Positions 26,645 through 34,536 of a stretch of 64,000 bases of DNA are shown here, piece by piece. The notes beneath the pieces were generated by a model that searched no databases, had not been told where the DNA came from, and saw nothing but the letters and a program-made list of their open reading frames with translations. A program made the position numbers and the translations under genes. This stretch comes from Actinomadura litoris. Lineage in GTDB: Bacteria > Actinomycetota > Actinomycetes > Streptosporangiales > Streptosporangiaceae. The stretch is taken from the NCBI RefSeq assembly GCF_009733595.1, contig NZ_WOFH01000002.1, positions 558,001-622,000 of the forward strand. The letters are read 5' to 3'. How positions within the stretch are numbered: the first letter of the stretch is position 1; every line of letters starts with the position of its first letter.

Positions 26645-26690
26645 GTGCCCGGCGGGCTCAGCCCAGCGGGTGTGCCCGGCGGGCTCAGCC
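26645..26690. repeat. 19-bp direct repeat
   Basis: GTGCCCGGCGGGCTCAGCC occurs at 26645-26663 and 26672-26690, 27 bp apart, just beside the dehalogenase remnant. It may mark the deletion or duplication event that broke the gene. Confidence 0.6.
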
Positions 26691-26816
26691 ACACCCGCTA
26701 CATCAACCCGCTGCCGACCCCGGCCGCGCTGGCCCCGGCCGAGGCGCGCCGCATGCTCGTCCCGGCGCCGTATGCGGCGCTGGCCCCGAGGACGTCTGCG
26801 GCGGCCGGGGGGTGAG
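26691..26816 (+). pseudogene. possible C-terminal coding remnant
   Basis: A plus-strand frame reads HTRYINPLPTPAALAPAEAR, RMLVPAPYAALAPRTSAAAGG and stops near 26816. The composition looks protein-like, but no start, ribosome site or family is apparent. It is either a fragment of a lost gene or chance. Together with the dehalogenase relic it accounts for the gap 26428-26822. Confidence 0.2.
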
Positions 26817-26822
26817 CGGCGG

Positions 26823-27266
26823 TCAGCCGCTGCGGGCGGGGCGGGCCGCCTCCAGGAAGGTGATGCAGCGGCCCAGCAGTTCGACCAGCGTTTCGCGTTC
26901 GGCGTCGGTGAACTTGGCGGCGAGGCCGCGTTCGATCCGTACGGCGCGGGCGTCCGCGTCGGCCATGGCCGCCTCGCCCTCGGCGGTGAGGCGGGTCTCC
27001 AGGATGTTGCGGTGCCACTCGTGCGGGGTCCGCTCGATGAGGCCGCGCTCCCGCAGGTTCTTCAGCACGGTGTTCATCGTCGGCGGGGTGACGGCGCAGG
27101 CCCTGGCCAGCGCCGCCGCCGACATCCCGGGGTGGTCGGCGAGGTGCAGCAGCGCGGCGTACTGCGGCACCGTGAGCCCGCTCGGCTTCACCGCGGCCTG
27201 CTTGGCTCCGTTGAGCGCCTGCTCGGCGCGTTTGAGGTAGGAGCCGATCCGCTCCGGGACGGGCAT
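26823..27266 (-). CDS. MarR family regulator
   Basis: 147 residues from ATG 27266 (GGAG 9 nt upstream); an ATG three codons earlier lacks spacing for a ribosome site. Winged helix: LTVPQYAALLHLADHPGMSA, ALARACAVTPPTMNTVLKNL, RERGLIERTPHEWHRNILET. Divergent from a secreted SMP-30-like protein; palindromic sites fill the shared promoter. Likely repressor of that gene and itself. Effector unknown. Confidence 0.9.
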   Translation of the reverse strand: MPVPERIGSYLKRAEQALNGAKQAAVKPSGLTVPQYAALLHLADHPGMSAAALARACAVTPPTMNTVLKNLRERGLIERTPHEWHRNILETRLTAEGEAAMADADARAVRIERGLAAKFTDAERETLVELLGRCITFLEAARPARSG

Positions 27267-27296
27267 TGAGGTCATCTCCGCATGGTATCGAGCCTT

Positions 27297-27342
27297 CGAA
27301 CGATCGCAGGTTGACGAGCATTAGAACTCTAACTATCGTTCG
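27297..27342. promoter_or_regulatory. MarR operator and promoter of SMP-30-like gene
   Basis: TTGACG (27311-27316), 17 nt, TATCGT (27334-27339). Between the hexamers lies TTAGA-AC-TCTAA (27321-27332). Flanking these are CGAACGAT (27297-27304) and its complement ATCGTTCG (27335-27342). The nested symmetry over the promoter fits repression by the divergent MarR protein. Confidence 0.6.
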
Positions 27343-27377
27343 TGTGCGTTCTTATAAGTCAGTGCGAATGGAGCAGT

Positions 27378-28385
27378 ATGAACCGCCTTACCCGCACGAC
27401 CGCCGCCGCGCTCGCGCTCGCCGTCCTGCCCGCGTCGGCGTCCCTCGCCGCGCCGGCGGGCGCCGCCCCGGCCGCCGCCGTCGCCCCCGCCTCGTCCCGG
27501 ATACGTGTGTCCACGGCGTTCGAGTTGCCGGGCGCCCGCGTCTACCCGGAGGGCATCACCCTCGACCCCCGCACCGGTGACTTCTACGTCGCGTCCTACG
27601 AGGACGGCTCGGTCTACAAGCTGACGCGCGGACGGCGCGTGGCCGAGGTGTTCCTGCCCGCCGGCGCGGACGGCCGCCGCACCGCCAACGGCGTGCGCGC
27701 CGACCGGGCCGGACGGCTCTGGGTGTGCGACTCCTCGTCCGGTGTCTCGGTCTACGACACGAAGACCCGCAGGTTGCTGGCACGGTTCGCTGTGCCCGGC
27801 ACGGACGCGAAGTTCGTCAACGACGTGGCCGTCGCCCCCAACGGCGACGCCTACATCACCGACAGCGCGCGTTCCCTCGTCTACCGGGTGACGCCGCGCG
27901 ACGTCGCCAAGGGCGGGCGCGCCGACCTCCGCCCCCGCTTCGACCTCGGCGAGGCCGTCGAGCAGCACGCGCCCGGGGCGTTCACGCTGAACGGCATCGT
28001 CGCCGACCCGTCCGGGCGGTACCTGCTCACCGTCGACATGACCGGCGGCGACCTGTACCGGCTCGACGTCGCCTCGGGGGCGGTCCGCAAGGTGGCGCTG
28101 GAGGGCGGCGACCTGCGCAACGCCGACGGCCTGGAACTCCAGGACGGGCGCCTCTGGGCGGTCCACAACCTCGACAACGCCATCTCCCGCTGGCGGATCG
28201 GGAACGGCGGCGCCACCGCCCGCCGGGAGCGCCGGGCCGCGAGCGCGGCGCTGGAGCTGCCGACGACGCTGGTGCGCAGCCGCGGCACGCTCTACGTCGT
28301 CCGCTCGCAGTTCGACAAGGGCGGGCCGCTCGGGGACGGCGTCCCGCGCATCCCGTTCAGCGTCGCCGCCGTCCGGGGGCTGTGA
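27378..28385 (+). CDS. secreted SMP-30/gluconolactonase-like beta-propeller
   Basis: 335 residues from ATG 27378. Signal peptide about 1-29 (RTTAAALALAVLPASASLAAP). A six-bladed propeller follows: VYPEGITLDPRTGDFYVASY, NGVRADRAGRLWVCDSSSG, FVNDVAVAPNGDAYITDSA, LNGIVADPSGRYLLTVDMTGG and NADGLELQDGRLWAVHNLDN. The E/N/D positions resemble the metal site of SMP-30-type lactonases. An extracellular lactonase or hydrolase is plausible; the substrate is unknown. Controlled by the divergent MarR, by position. Confidence 0.82.
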   Translation: MNRLTRTTAAALALAVLPASASLAAPAGAAPAAAVAPASSRIRVSTAFELPGARVYPEGITLDPRTGDFYVASYEDGSVYKLTRGRRVAEVFLPAGADGRRTANGVRADRAGRLWVCDSSSGVSVYDTKTRRLLARFAVPGTDAKFVNDVAVAPNGDAYITDSARSLVYRVTPRDVAKGGRADLRPRFDLGEAVEQHAPGAFTLNGIVADPSGRYLLTVDMTGGDLYRLDVASGAVRKVALEGGDLRNADGLELQDGRLWAVHNLDNAISRWRIGNGGATARRERRAASAALELPTTLVRSRGTLYVVRSQFDKGGPLGDGVPRIPFSVAAVRGL

Positions 28386-28391
28386 CCCGGT

Positions 28392-28430
28392 GAGGTGTCC
28401 CGCCAGGTCACGGGCCTGGCGGGACGCCTC
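28392..28430 (+). terminator. hairpin terminator
   Basis: A 16-bp stem (28392-28407 with 28415-28430, one G-U) and 7-nt loop, directly after the SMP-30-like gene. No U-run. Confidence 0.65.
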
Positions 28431-28545
28431 GGGCGGATAGCCGTGCAAAGCGGGAGGTGTCGGGGCCCGGCGCTGTGGATCTTTGCTGCTCCTTGATCGT
28501 CGGCTTGGTGGGGCGTGCCGGGGGCGCGGTGAGAATGAGCGCGAG

Positions 28546-28566
28546 GGGCGCACCCCGGGTGCGCCC
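28546..28566. repeat. short perfect inverted repeat before glycosyltransferase
   Basis: GGGCGCACCC-c-GGGTGCGCCC, 30 bp before the start codon at 28596. It may be an operator or a 5'-leader hairpin affecting translation. Confidence 0.4.
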
Positions 28567-28595
28567 AGGCGGCGAGGTCTCGGGGAATTGCGCTC

Positions 28596-30950
28596 ATGAC
28601 GGCGGTGGAACTGCGGGCGGGCGGCACCGCCCCGGGGGCGCGTGCCACACGGGAGGGCGTGGTCGTCGTCATGCCCGCCTACCGCGAGGAGGAGAACCTC
28701 GCGGCGACCGTCGGGGACTTCCTGGCGACGCTGGAGGCGGCCGGGCACGAGCACCGCGTCGTGGTCGTCGACGACGGCAGCCCCGACGCGACCGGCGACA
28801 TCCTGGACGGCCTGGTCGCGCGGCACGCGGGCCGGGTCATCGGCGTCCACCACGGCACCAACCGGGGGTACGGCGCGGCGGTCCGCACGGGCATCGCGGT
28901 GGCGCTGGAGCTGACCGACCTGCCGCTGCTGCTGCTCACCGACTCCGACGGCCAGTTCACGGCCGCGGACCTGCCCGCGCTGCTGCGGGTCAGGCGCGAG
29001 GAGCGGGCCGACGCCGTGACGGGGTTCCGCCGCCACCGCGCCGACTCCTCCGCGCGCCGCGCCAGCGGACGGCTGTGGACGATCCTCAGCCGGATCCTGC
29101 TCGGCACCCGCAGCCGGGACGTCGACTGCGCCTACAAGCTGCTGGACCGGCGGGTCGTCGAGGGCCTCGGCCTGGTGGGGGAGGCCGCCGCGATCGACCC
29201 GGAGATCCTCGCCAAGATCAGGCGGCGGGGCGCCCGGGTCGTCGAGCACCCGGTGGACCACCGGCCCCGCGCGCACGGCCGCCCGACCGGGGCGTCGCCG
29301 TGGGTCATCGCGCGGTCGCTGCTGAGCCTCGTCCACGTGTACCGGATCCTGGTCCGCGACGGCTACACGTGGCGGTGGGCGCGGTGGGCGCTGAACCCGA
29401 GGGACCGCGTCCTCGCCGGGGTGACGGCGGCGGCGGTGGCGCTGTCGGCCGCCGCGCTCGCGCACCACCTCCGGCACGGCACCGTGCTCGCCTACAACGA
29501 CGCCGTCTCGCACCTGCTCATCGCCCGCCGGGTGGTCGACAGCCCGACGGCGGGCGCGGCGCAGCTCGGCGGGGTGTGGCTGCCGCTGCCGCACCTGCTG
29601 GCGCTGCCGTTCGTCTGGCAGGACGGCCTGTTCCACTCCGGCCTCGGCGGCACCGTGGTCTCGATGGCCGGTTACACGATGACGGTCCGGTACGTGTACC
29701 TGATCGCGGCCGGCGCGGCGGCGGCCGCGGGCCCGGCCCGGGACCGGACGGCCGGCCGCGACCGGTGGGCGGGGCTCGCGGCGGCCGGGCTGTTCGCGCT
29801 CAACGCCAACGTGCTCTACCTGCAGAGCACCCCGATGACCGAGCTGCTCCTGTTCGCCTGCGTCGCCGCCGCCGTCCACCACCTCCAGGCGTGGTGCCGC
29901 ACCGGACGGTACTCCCGGCTCGCGGCGGCGGCGGTGGCGACGCTGCTGGCCACCCTGACGCGCTACGAGGGCTGGCTGCTCGCGGCGGCCGTGACGCTGG
30001 TGGTGGCCTACGTCGCGGTACGCCGCTGGAGGTCCTACGCGCGGGCGGAGGCGCACCTCGTCTTCTTCGCGCTGGCGGCCTTCGGCGGGATCGCGGCGTG
30101 GGTCGTGTGGGGCCACGTGATCTTCGACGACGCGCTGTGCTGGTACTCCGGCGACTACGCCAAGCCGTCGCTGTGGGTGATGGCGGGCGACGCCAACGTC
30201 GGGGCGCCGCTCACGGCCGCGCGGACCTACGGGCTCGCGGTGGTCCACAACCTCGGCTACCCGACGCTGCTCCTCGCGGCGGCCGGGCTGACCGCCTACG
30301 TGTGGCGCGGGAGGCTGCGCCCGGCGGCGGTCGCGCCGCTCGTCCTGCTGGCGTTCGCGCCGTTCTTCGTCTACGCCCTCGACACCGGGCAGCGCCCCCT
30401 GTACGTCCCGGAGGTCCAGGGCGGGTTCTACAACGTGCGGTTCGGGCTGGTGATGGCCCTGGCCGCCGCCGTCTTCGCCGGGTACCTCGTGTCGCTGGCG
30501 CCGAACCTCCGCGGCGGCCTGCCGCGGGCCGCGGCGGCGGCCGGCGTCGTCGCGACCGTCCTCGCGGTGCCCGGGACCGCGACGCTCGCCGAACCCCAGC
30601 GCTGGCAGGACGGCGCGCACCGCCGGGCGGTCACCGGCGCCGCGTCCTGGCTGCGCGCCCACTACGACGGCGGCACCGTGCTGATGGAGAACTACGGCAA
30701 CGAGGAGATCGCGTTCCGGGCGCGCATCCCGATCGGGCGCGTCGTCTACGAGGGCAGCTTCCGGCTGTGGGAGCGCGCGCTCGCCGACCCGGCCGGGAGC
30801 CGCGTCCGCTGGATCTACGCGCGGACGCTCCCCGGGTCGCCGGACCGCACCTGGCGGGCGCTGCGCGAGAACCCCCGGCTGGCCGGCGACTACACCCTCC
30901 TCTACCGGGACGCGACCCAGCGCGTCTACCGGCTGGCGGGGACGCGATGA
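28596..30950 (+). CDS. GT2 glycosyltransferase fused to GT-C-type membrane domain
   Basis: 784 residues. The N-terminal about 250 residues are a DPM1-like GT2 domain: VVVVMPAYREEENLAATV, RVVVVDDGSPDATGDIL, LTDSDGQFTAADLPALLR and a DVDCAYKLLDRRVVE acceptor-side motif. From about 275 there are roughly ten membrane helices of the ArnT/mannosyltransferase (GT-C) kind (LAYNDAVSHLLIARRVVD, TPMTELLLFACVAAAVHHL, LTRYEGWLLAAAV), then a C-terminal soluble tail. The fusion suggests one protein makes a polyprenyl-phosphate sugar and uses it for transfer across the membrane. It overlaps the next glycosyltransferase by 4 nt (ATGA). Polymer unknown. Confidence 0.83.
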   Translation: MTAVELRAGGTAPGARATREGVVVVMPAYREEENLAATVGDFLATLEAAGHEHRVVVVDDGSPDATGDILDGLVARHAGRVIGVHHGTNRGYGAAVRTGIAVALELTDLPLLLLTDSDGQFTAADLPALLRVRREERADAVTGFRRHRADSSARRASGRLWTILSRILLGTRSRDVDCAYKLLDRRVVEGLGLVGEAAAIDPEILAKIRRRGARVVEHPVDHRPRAHGRPTGASPWVIARSLLSLVHVYRILVRDGYTWRWARWALNPRDRVLAGVTAAAVALSAAALAHHLRHGTVLAYNDAVSHLLIARRVVDSPTAGAAQLGGVWLPLPHLLALPFVWQDGLFHSGLGGTVVSMAGYTMTVRYVYLIAAGAAAAAGPARDRTAGRDRWAGLAAAGLFALNANVLYLQSTPMTELLLFACVAAAVHHLQAWCRTGRYSRLAAAAVATLLATLTRYEGWLLAAAVTLVVAYVAVRRWRSYARAEAHLVFFALAAFGGIAAWVVWGHVIFDDALCWYSGDYAKPSLWVMAGDANVGAPLTAARTYGLAVVHNLGYPTLLLAAAGLTAYVWRGRLRPAAVAPLVLLAFAPFFVYALDTGQRPLYVPEVQGGFYNVRFGLVMALAAAVFAGYLVSLAPNLRGGLPRAAAAAGVVATVLAVPGTATLAEPQRWQDGAHRRAVTGAASWLRAHYDGGTVLMENYGNEEIAFRARIPIGRVVYEGSFRLWERALADPAGSRVRWIYARTLPGSPDRTWRALRENPRLAGDYTLLYRDATQRVYRLAGTR

Positions 30951-32476
30951 CGCTCACCGACGCCACGGGCGGCGCGGCGGACACGGCCGTCCTGGACGCG
31001 CCGCCGTGGGGCCCGGTGGCGCCCGTGGACGAGGAGCTGAGCGCGCGCCGCACGATCAGCCGGGGGCAGGCGGCCGTGGCCGTCGCGCTGCCGTCGGCGG
31101 TCGCCGCGGCGCTGGCCGCGCACGCGCTGACCGGGGCGGGGCCGTCGCCGGTCCGGTGGGTCCAGGCGGCGGTCTGGGCGGTCACCGGCGCCTACCTGCT
31201 GTCGCTGGTGTTCCGGACCGTGATGGTGGCGACCGCGTGGACCGCGCCGGTGATCCGGTTCGGCGAGGACGAGCTGCGCGCCGTCCGGGACGAGGACCTG
31301 CCGCCCTACACCGTCCTCGTGCCGCTCTACCGGGAGGCGCGGGTGCTGCCGGTGCTGCTCGACCGGCTCGGCCGCCTGGACTACCCCGCCGACCGCCTCC
31401 AGATCCTGCTGCTCATCGAGGAGGACGACGCCGAGACCCGCGCCGCGCTGCCCGCGCTGGACGCGCCGTTCGAGGTCGTGCTCATCCCGCCGTCGCCGCC
31501 CCGGACGAAGCCGAAGGCGTGCGACATCGGGCTGGCGCGGGCGCGCGGCGAGCTCGTCGTGATCTACGACGCCGAGGACCGGCCCGACCGCGACCAGCTC
31601 CGCAAGGCGGCGCTGGCGTTCGCGTCGCTGCCCGACCGGACGGTGTGCGTGCAGGCCGAACTCCAGTACTGGAACCCCTGGACGAACTGGCTGACCCGGT
31701 GCTTCGCCGCCGAGTACGCCACCAACTTCAGCCTGTGGCTGCGCAGCCTCGACCGGCACCGGCTCGCGATCCCGCTCGGCGGCACCTCCAACCACTTCCG
31801 GGGCGACGCGCTCGCGGCGCTCGGCGGCTGGGACCCCTACAACGTCACCGAGGACGCCGACCTCGGCATCCGCATCGCCCGCCGGGGCTGGGAGGTGCGG
31901 ATGATGGACTCGGTCACCGAGGAGGAGGCCAACAGCCGCCTCGGCAACTGGATCCGCCAGCGCAGCCGCTGGATCAAGGGGTACATCCAGACCTGGCTCG
32001 TCCACACCCGGCACCCGCTGCTGCTGTGGCGGCAGCTCGGCACCCGGCGGACGCTCGCCTTCCACCTCACGATGGGGTTCCCGACGCTCACCACGCTCGC
32101 GAACCCGTTCTTCTGGACGCTGACGGCGCTCTACCTGTGCACGGGCACGCGGCACGTGCAGGCGGTGTTCCCGCCGCCGGTCCTGTACTGCGGCGTCGTC
32201 ACGATGGTCGCCGGGAACCTGCTGATGGTCTACTGCGCGATGGCCGGGTGCCTGGAGCGCGGCCTGTTCCGCGCCGTCCGGGTCATGGTCACGATCCCGC
32301 TGTACTGGGCGCTGATGAGCGTCGCTGCGTACAAGGCGCTGTTCCAGCTCGTCCGGCCGAGCAGGCGGCACTTCTGGGAGCTCACCGACCACGGCCTCGT
32401 GGAGAACGCGGCGGACGCGGCGGACGCCGCGGAGTCCGTGGACGCCGCGGCCGCCAGGGAGCGGGCGCCCGCCTAA
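30947..32476 (+). CDS. membrane GT2 glycosyltransferase, cellulose-synthase-like
   Basis: 509 residues from ATG 30947. Two N-terminal helices (AVAVALPSAVAAALAAHAL and a second near 70-90) are followed by the GT-A domain: YTVLVPLYREARVLP, DDAETR, the metal-binding IYDAEDRPDRDQL, TEDADLGIRIARRG and the QxxRW motif QRSRWIKGYIQT. The C-terminus has about four helices. These motifs define processive beta-glycan synthases. Coupled to the upstream fusion glycosyltransferase, probably producing one surface polysaccharide. It ends 4 nt into the convergent GroES-like gene. Confidence 0.88.
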   Translation: MTLTDATGGAADTAVLDAPPWGPVAPVDEELSARRTISRGQAAVAVALPSAVAAALAAHALTGAGPSPVRWVQAAVWAVTGAYLLSLVFRTVMVATAWTAPVIRFGEDELRAVRDEDLPPYTVLVPLYREARVLPVLLDRLGRLDYPADRLQILLLIEEDDAETRAALPALDAPFEVVLIPPSPPRTKPKACDIGLARARGELVVIYDAEDRPDRDQLRKAALAFASLPDRTVCVQAELQYWNPWTNWLTRCFAAEYATNFSLWLRSLDRHRLAIPLGGTSNHFRGDALAALGGWDPYNVTEDADLGIRIARRGWEVRMMDSVTEEEANSRLGNWIRQRSRWIKGYIQTWLVHTRHPLLLWRQLGTRRTLAFHLTMGFPTLTTLANPFFWTLTALYLCTGTRHVQAVFPPPVLYCGVVTMVAGNLLMVYCAMAGCLERGLFRAVRVMVTIPLYWALMSVAAYKALFQLVRPSRRHFWELTDHGLVENAADAADAAESVDAAAARERAPA

Positions 32477-32793
32477 AGGTAGAGGCCGGTGCCGTGCTCG
32501 GGGCGCTCGCTGGCGATCGCGTGCAGGTCGCGCTCCCGCATGACCAGGTAGTTCTCGCCCTGTATCTCGACCTCGAACTGCTCGCCCGGGTGGAACAGGA
32601 CGCGGTCTCCCGTCTTGACGATCCGGACGTGGTGGCCGACCCCGCAGACCTCGCCCCACACCAGCCGGTTGCCCTGCTCGACCGTCGCGGGGATCACGAT
32701 CCCGCCGGTGCTGCGGCGCTCGCCGCTGTCCTTCTCCATCTTGATCATGACTCGGTCGTGCAGCATCTGGACTTCGAACTTCGGTTCGGACAC
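32473..32793 (-). CDS. GroES-like co-chaperonin family protein
   Basis: 106 residues from GTG 32793. Cpn10 fold: LHDRVMIKMEKDSGERRSTG with the mobile-loop motif GGIVIPATV, GEVCGVGHHVRIVKTGDRVL and a glutamate-rich EVEIQGENYLVMRERDLHAI. The last about 12 residues extend beyond canonical GroES. No groEL is adjacent, so it is a stand-alone paralogue common in actinobacteria. TAAACT 7 nt upstream of the start implies a leaderless mRNA. Whether it works with GroEL is not clear. Confidence 0.85.
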   Translation of the reverse strand: MSEPKFEVQMLHDRVMIKMEKDSGERRSTGGIVIPATVEQGNRLVWGEVCGVGHHVRIVKTGDRVLFHPGEQFEVEIQGENYLVMRERDLHAIASERPEHGTGLYL

Positions 32794-32806
32794 GCCGGGG
32801 AGTTTA
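32794..32806 (-). promoter_or_regulatory. -10 hexamer of the GroES-like gene
   Basis: Minus-strand TAAACT (32806-32801), 7 nt before the GTG at 32793. The -10 lies within the last codons of, or just after, the upstream epimerase gene. Confidence 0.5.
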
Positions 32807-33715
32807 GCCGTCCGCGCGGGTCAGGGCGTCCCACGCGGACGCGATGATCTCCGGCAGGGACGAGCGGGCGGGGCGCCAGCCCAGGTCGGCGCGGATCGCG
32901 GCGGCCTCGCACAGCAGCAGCGGCGGCTCGGGCTGCGGCGGGCGCCGCAGCGTCGGCACGGCCCGCCCGGTGGCCTCCTCGACGGCGGCGACCACGTCCC
33001 GGACGGCCGCGCCGGTGCCGCTGCCGACGTTGTAGACCCGCTCCTCACCCGGGCGGACGGCCTCCAGCGCGCGGACGTGGGCGGCGGCGAGATCGTCCAC
33101 GTGCAGGTACTCGCGGACGGCGCCGCCGTCGCCGTTGACCTCCAGCCGGGGCGCCCGCCCGGCCGCGACCGCGAGGGCCTTCGGGATCAGCCGGGTCTCG
33201 TCGGGGTCGGGGCGGCCGTCCACCGAGCCCGCGACGTTGAACGTCCGCAGCACGGCGGCGCCGGTCGCGCCCGTCCGGGCGTGGAAGCGGACGGCCTGCT
33301 CGGCGGCCAGCTTGGACGCGCCGTAGGGGCTGGTCGGCGCGGTGCCCTCGGTCTCGGGGATCGGCTGCCGCTCGGGCGTCCCGTAGACGGCGGCGGTCGA
33401 GCCGTAGACGACGCGCGCCGCCTCCACCGCCCGCAGCAGGTTCACGGTGCCCTGGACGTTGACGGTGAAGAAGCCCAGCGGGTCGGCGAACGACTCGCGG
33501 ACGCGGGTCAGCGCCGCCAGGTGGCACACCCCGTCGTAGGGGCCGCGCGGCAGCCCGCCGGGGTCGAGCAGGTCGCCGAGGACGGGCCGGACCCCCTTCG
33601 GCAGGACCGCGCCGGTCTGCCGCACGAGGCCGTCCACCTCGTGCCCGGCGGCGACGAGCCGCCGTCCGACCGCGTACCCGACATAGCCCGCCGCACCCGT
33701 CACCAGAACCCGCAT
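32804..33715 (-). CDS. NAD-dependent epimerase (UDP-glucose 4-epimerase-like)
   Basis: 303 residues. Extended SDR: MRVLVTGAAGYVGYAVGRRL (GxxGxxG), HLAALTRVRESFADP, VVYGSTAAVYG, catalytic YGASK, then LRTFNVAGSVDGRPD and VREYLHVDDLAAAH. Nucleotide-sugar epimerase or dehydratase acting in the cytoplasm; the substrate could be UDP- or dTDP-sugar for the nearby glycosyltransferases, which is inference. It ends about 11 bp before the GroES-like gene on the same strand. Confidence 0.88.
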   Translation of the reverse strand: MRVLVTGAAGYVGYAVGRRLVAAGHEVDGLVRQTGAVLPKGVRPVLGDLLDPGGLPRGPYDGVCHLAALTRVRESFADPLGFFTVNVQGTVNLLRAVEAARVVYGSTAAVYGTPERQPIPETEGTAPTSPYGASKLAAEQAVRFHARTGATGAAVLRTFNVAGSVDGRPDPDETRLIPKALAVAAGRAPRLEVNGDGGAVREYLHVDDLAAAHVRALEAVRPGEERVYNVGSGTGAAVRDVVAAVEEATGRAVPTLRRPPQPEPPLLLCEAAAIRADLGWRPARSSLPEIIASAWDALTRADG

Positions 33716-33739
33716 GCCACCAGCATCCCGGACGGGCGG

Positions 33740-34507
33740 TCAGGTCCGCCGCCGCCCCCGGGTGGAGGACACGCGCGCGGTCAGCTCGCGGGGCAGCAGC
33801 CGGGTCGCGCCGACGAGCGCCTTGTAGCGCAGGCTCGGCACGCTGACCCGCACGCCGCGCCGCAGGTCGCGCAGCGCCGCGTCGACGACGGCGGTGTCCT
33901 CCAGCCACATGAAGCCGGGCACGTCGCTCACGTCCATCCGGGCGCGCTCGTGGAACTCGGTGCGCACGAACCCCGGGCACAGCGCCATCACGCGGACCGT
34001 GCCGGGCGAGCGTCCCGCGATGTCGGCGGCGACGCCCTCGCTGAAGCGCACCACCCACGCCTTGGACGCGCCGTAGGTGCCGCGCACCCCGAACGCGGCG
34101 GCGGAGGAGACGTTGACGACACCGCCGCGCCCCCGGTCGAGCATGCCGGGCACCGCCGCGTGGGTGAGGCGCAGCACGGCCTCGCAGTGCACCCGCAGCA
34201 TGGTCAGCTCGGCGTCCAGCGGCACGTCGGGGAACACGTTCCCGTGCCCGAACCCGGCGTTGTTGACGAGCAGGTCGACGCCCGCGCGGACGCGCTCCTG
34301 CGCGGCGAGCAGCCCCTCCTCGGTCGACAGGTCGGCGGGCAGCGCCTCGGTGTCCACCCGGTACCCGCCGCCGAGGTCGGCGGCGGCCCGGTCGAGGCGC
34401 TCGGCGTCGCGGGCGAGCAGGACCAGGTCGAACCCGTCGGCGGCGAGGCGGCGCGCGAACGCGGCGCCGAGCCCGGCGGTCGCACCCGTGATGAAGGCGG
34501 TCGGCAT
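33740..34507 (-). CDS. short-chain dehydrogenase/reductase
   Basis: 255 residues from ATG 34507. Classical SDR: TAFITGATAGLGAAFARRLA (TGxxxGxG), LVNNAGFGHGN (NNAG), VVNVSSAAAFG, catalytic YGASKAW, and CPGFVRTEFHERA. The C-terminal basic tail SSTRGRRRT is unusual but harmless. It is separated from the epimerase by 24 bp on the same strand. TAGGCT 7 nt before the start. Substrate unknown; the DltE-like subgroup is plausible. Confidence 0.9.
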   Translation of the reverse strand: MPTAFITGATAGLGAAFARRLAADGFDLVLLARDAERLDRAAADLGGGYRVDTEALPADLSTEEGLLAAQERVRAGVDLLVNNAGFGHGNVFPDVPLDAELTMLRVHCEAVLRLTHAAVPGMLDRGRGGVVNVSSAAAFGVRGTYGASKAWVVRFSEGVAADIAGRSPGTVRVMALCPGFVRTEFHERARMDVSDVPGFMWLEDTAVVDAALRDLRRGVRVSVPSLRYKALVGATRLLPRELTARVSSTRGRRRT

Positions 34508-34520
34508 GCCCCCGAGCCTA
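34508..34520 (-). promoter_or_regulatory. -10 hexamer of the SDR gene
   Basis: Minus-strand TAGGCT (34520-34515), 7 nt before the ATG at 34507. Confidence 0.5.
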
Positions 34521-34536
34521 GGGCCCCGGCGGGGGA

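Noticed and set aside
23191..26694. Very long minus-strand open frames antisense to sbcC
   Set aside because: They exist because of Ala/Arg/Glu-rich G/C third-position coding of sbcC; composition is Arg/Gly/Pro-rich with no domain, and the plus frame has full SbcC motifs.
27333..30662. 1109-codon minus-strand frame
   Set aside because: Mirror of the SMP-30-like and glycosyltransferase genes; no motifs, low-complexity composition.
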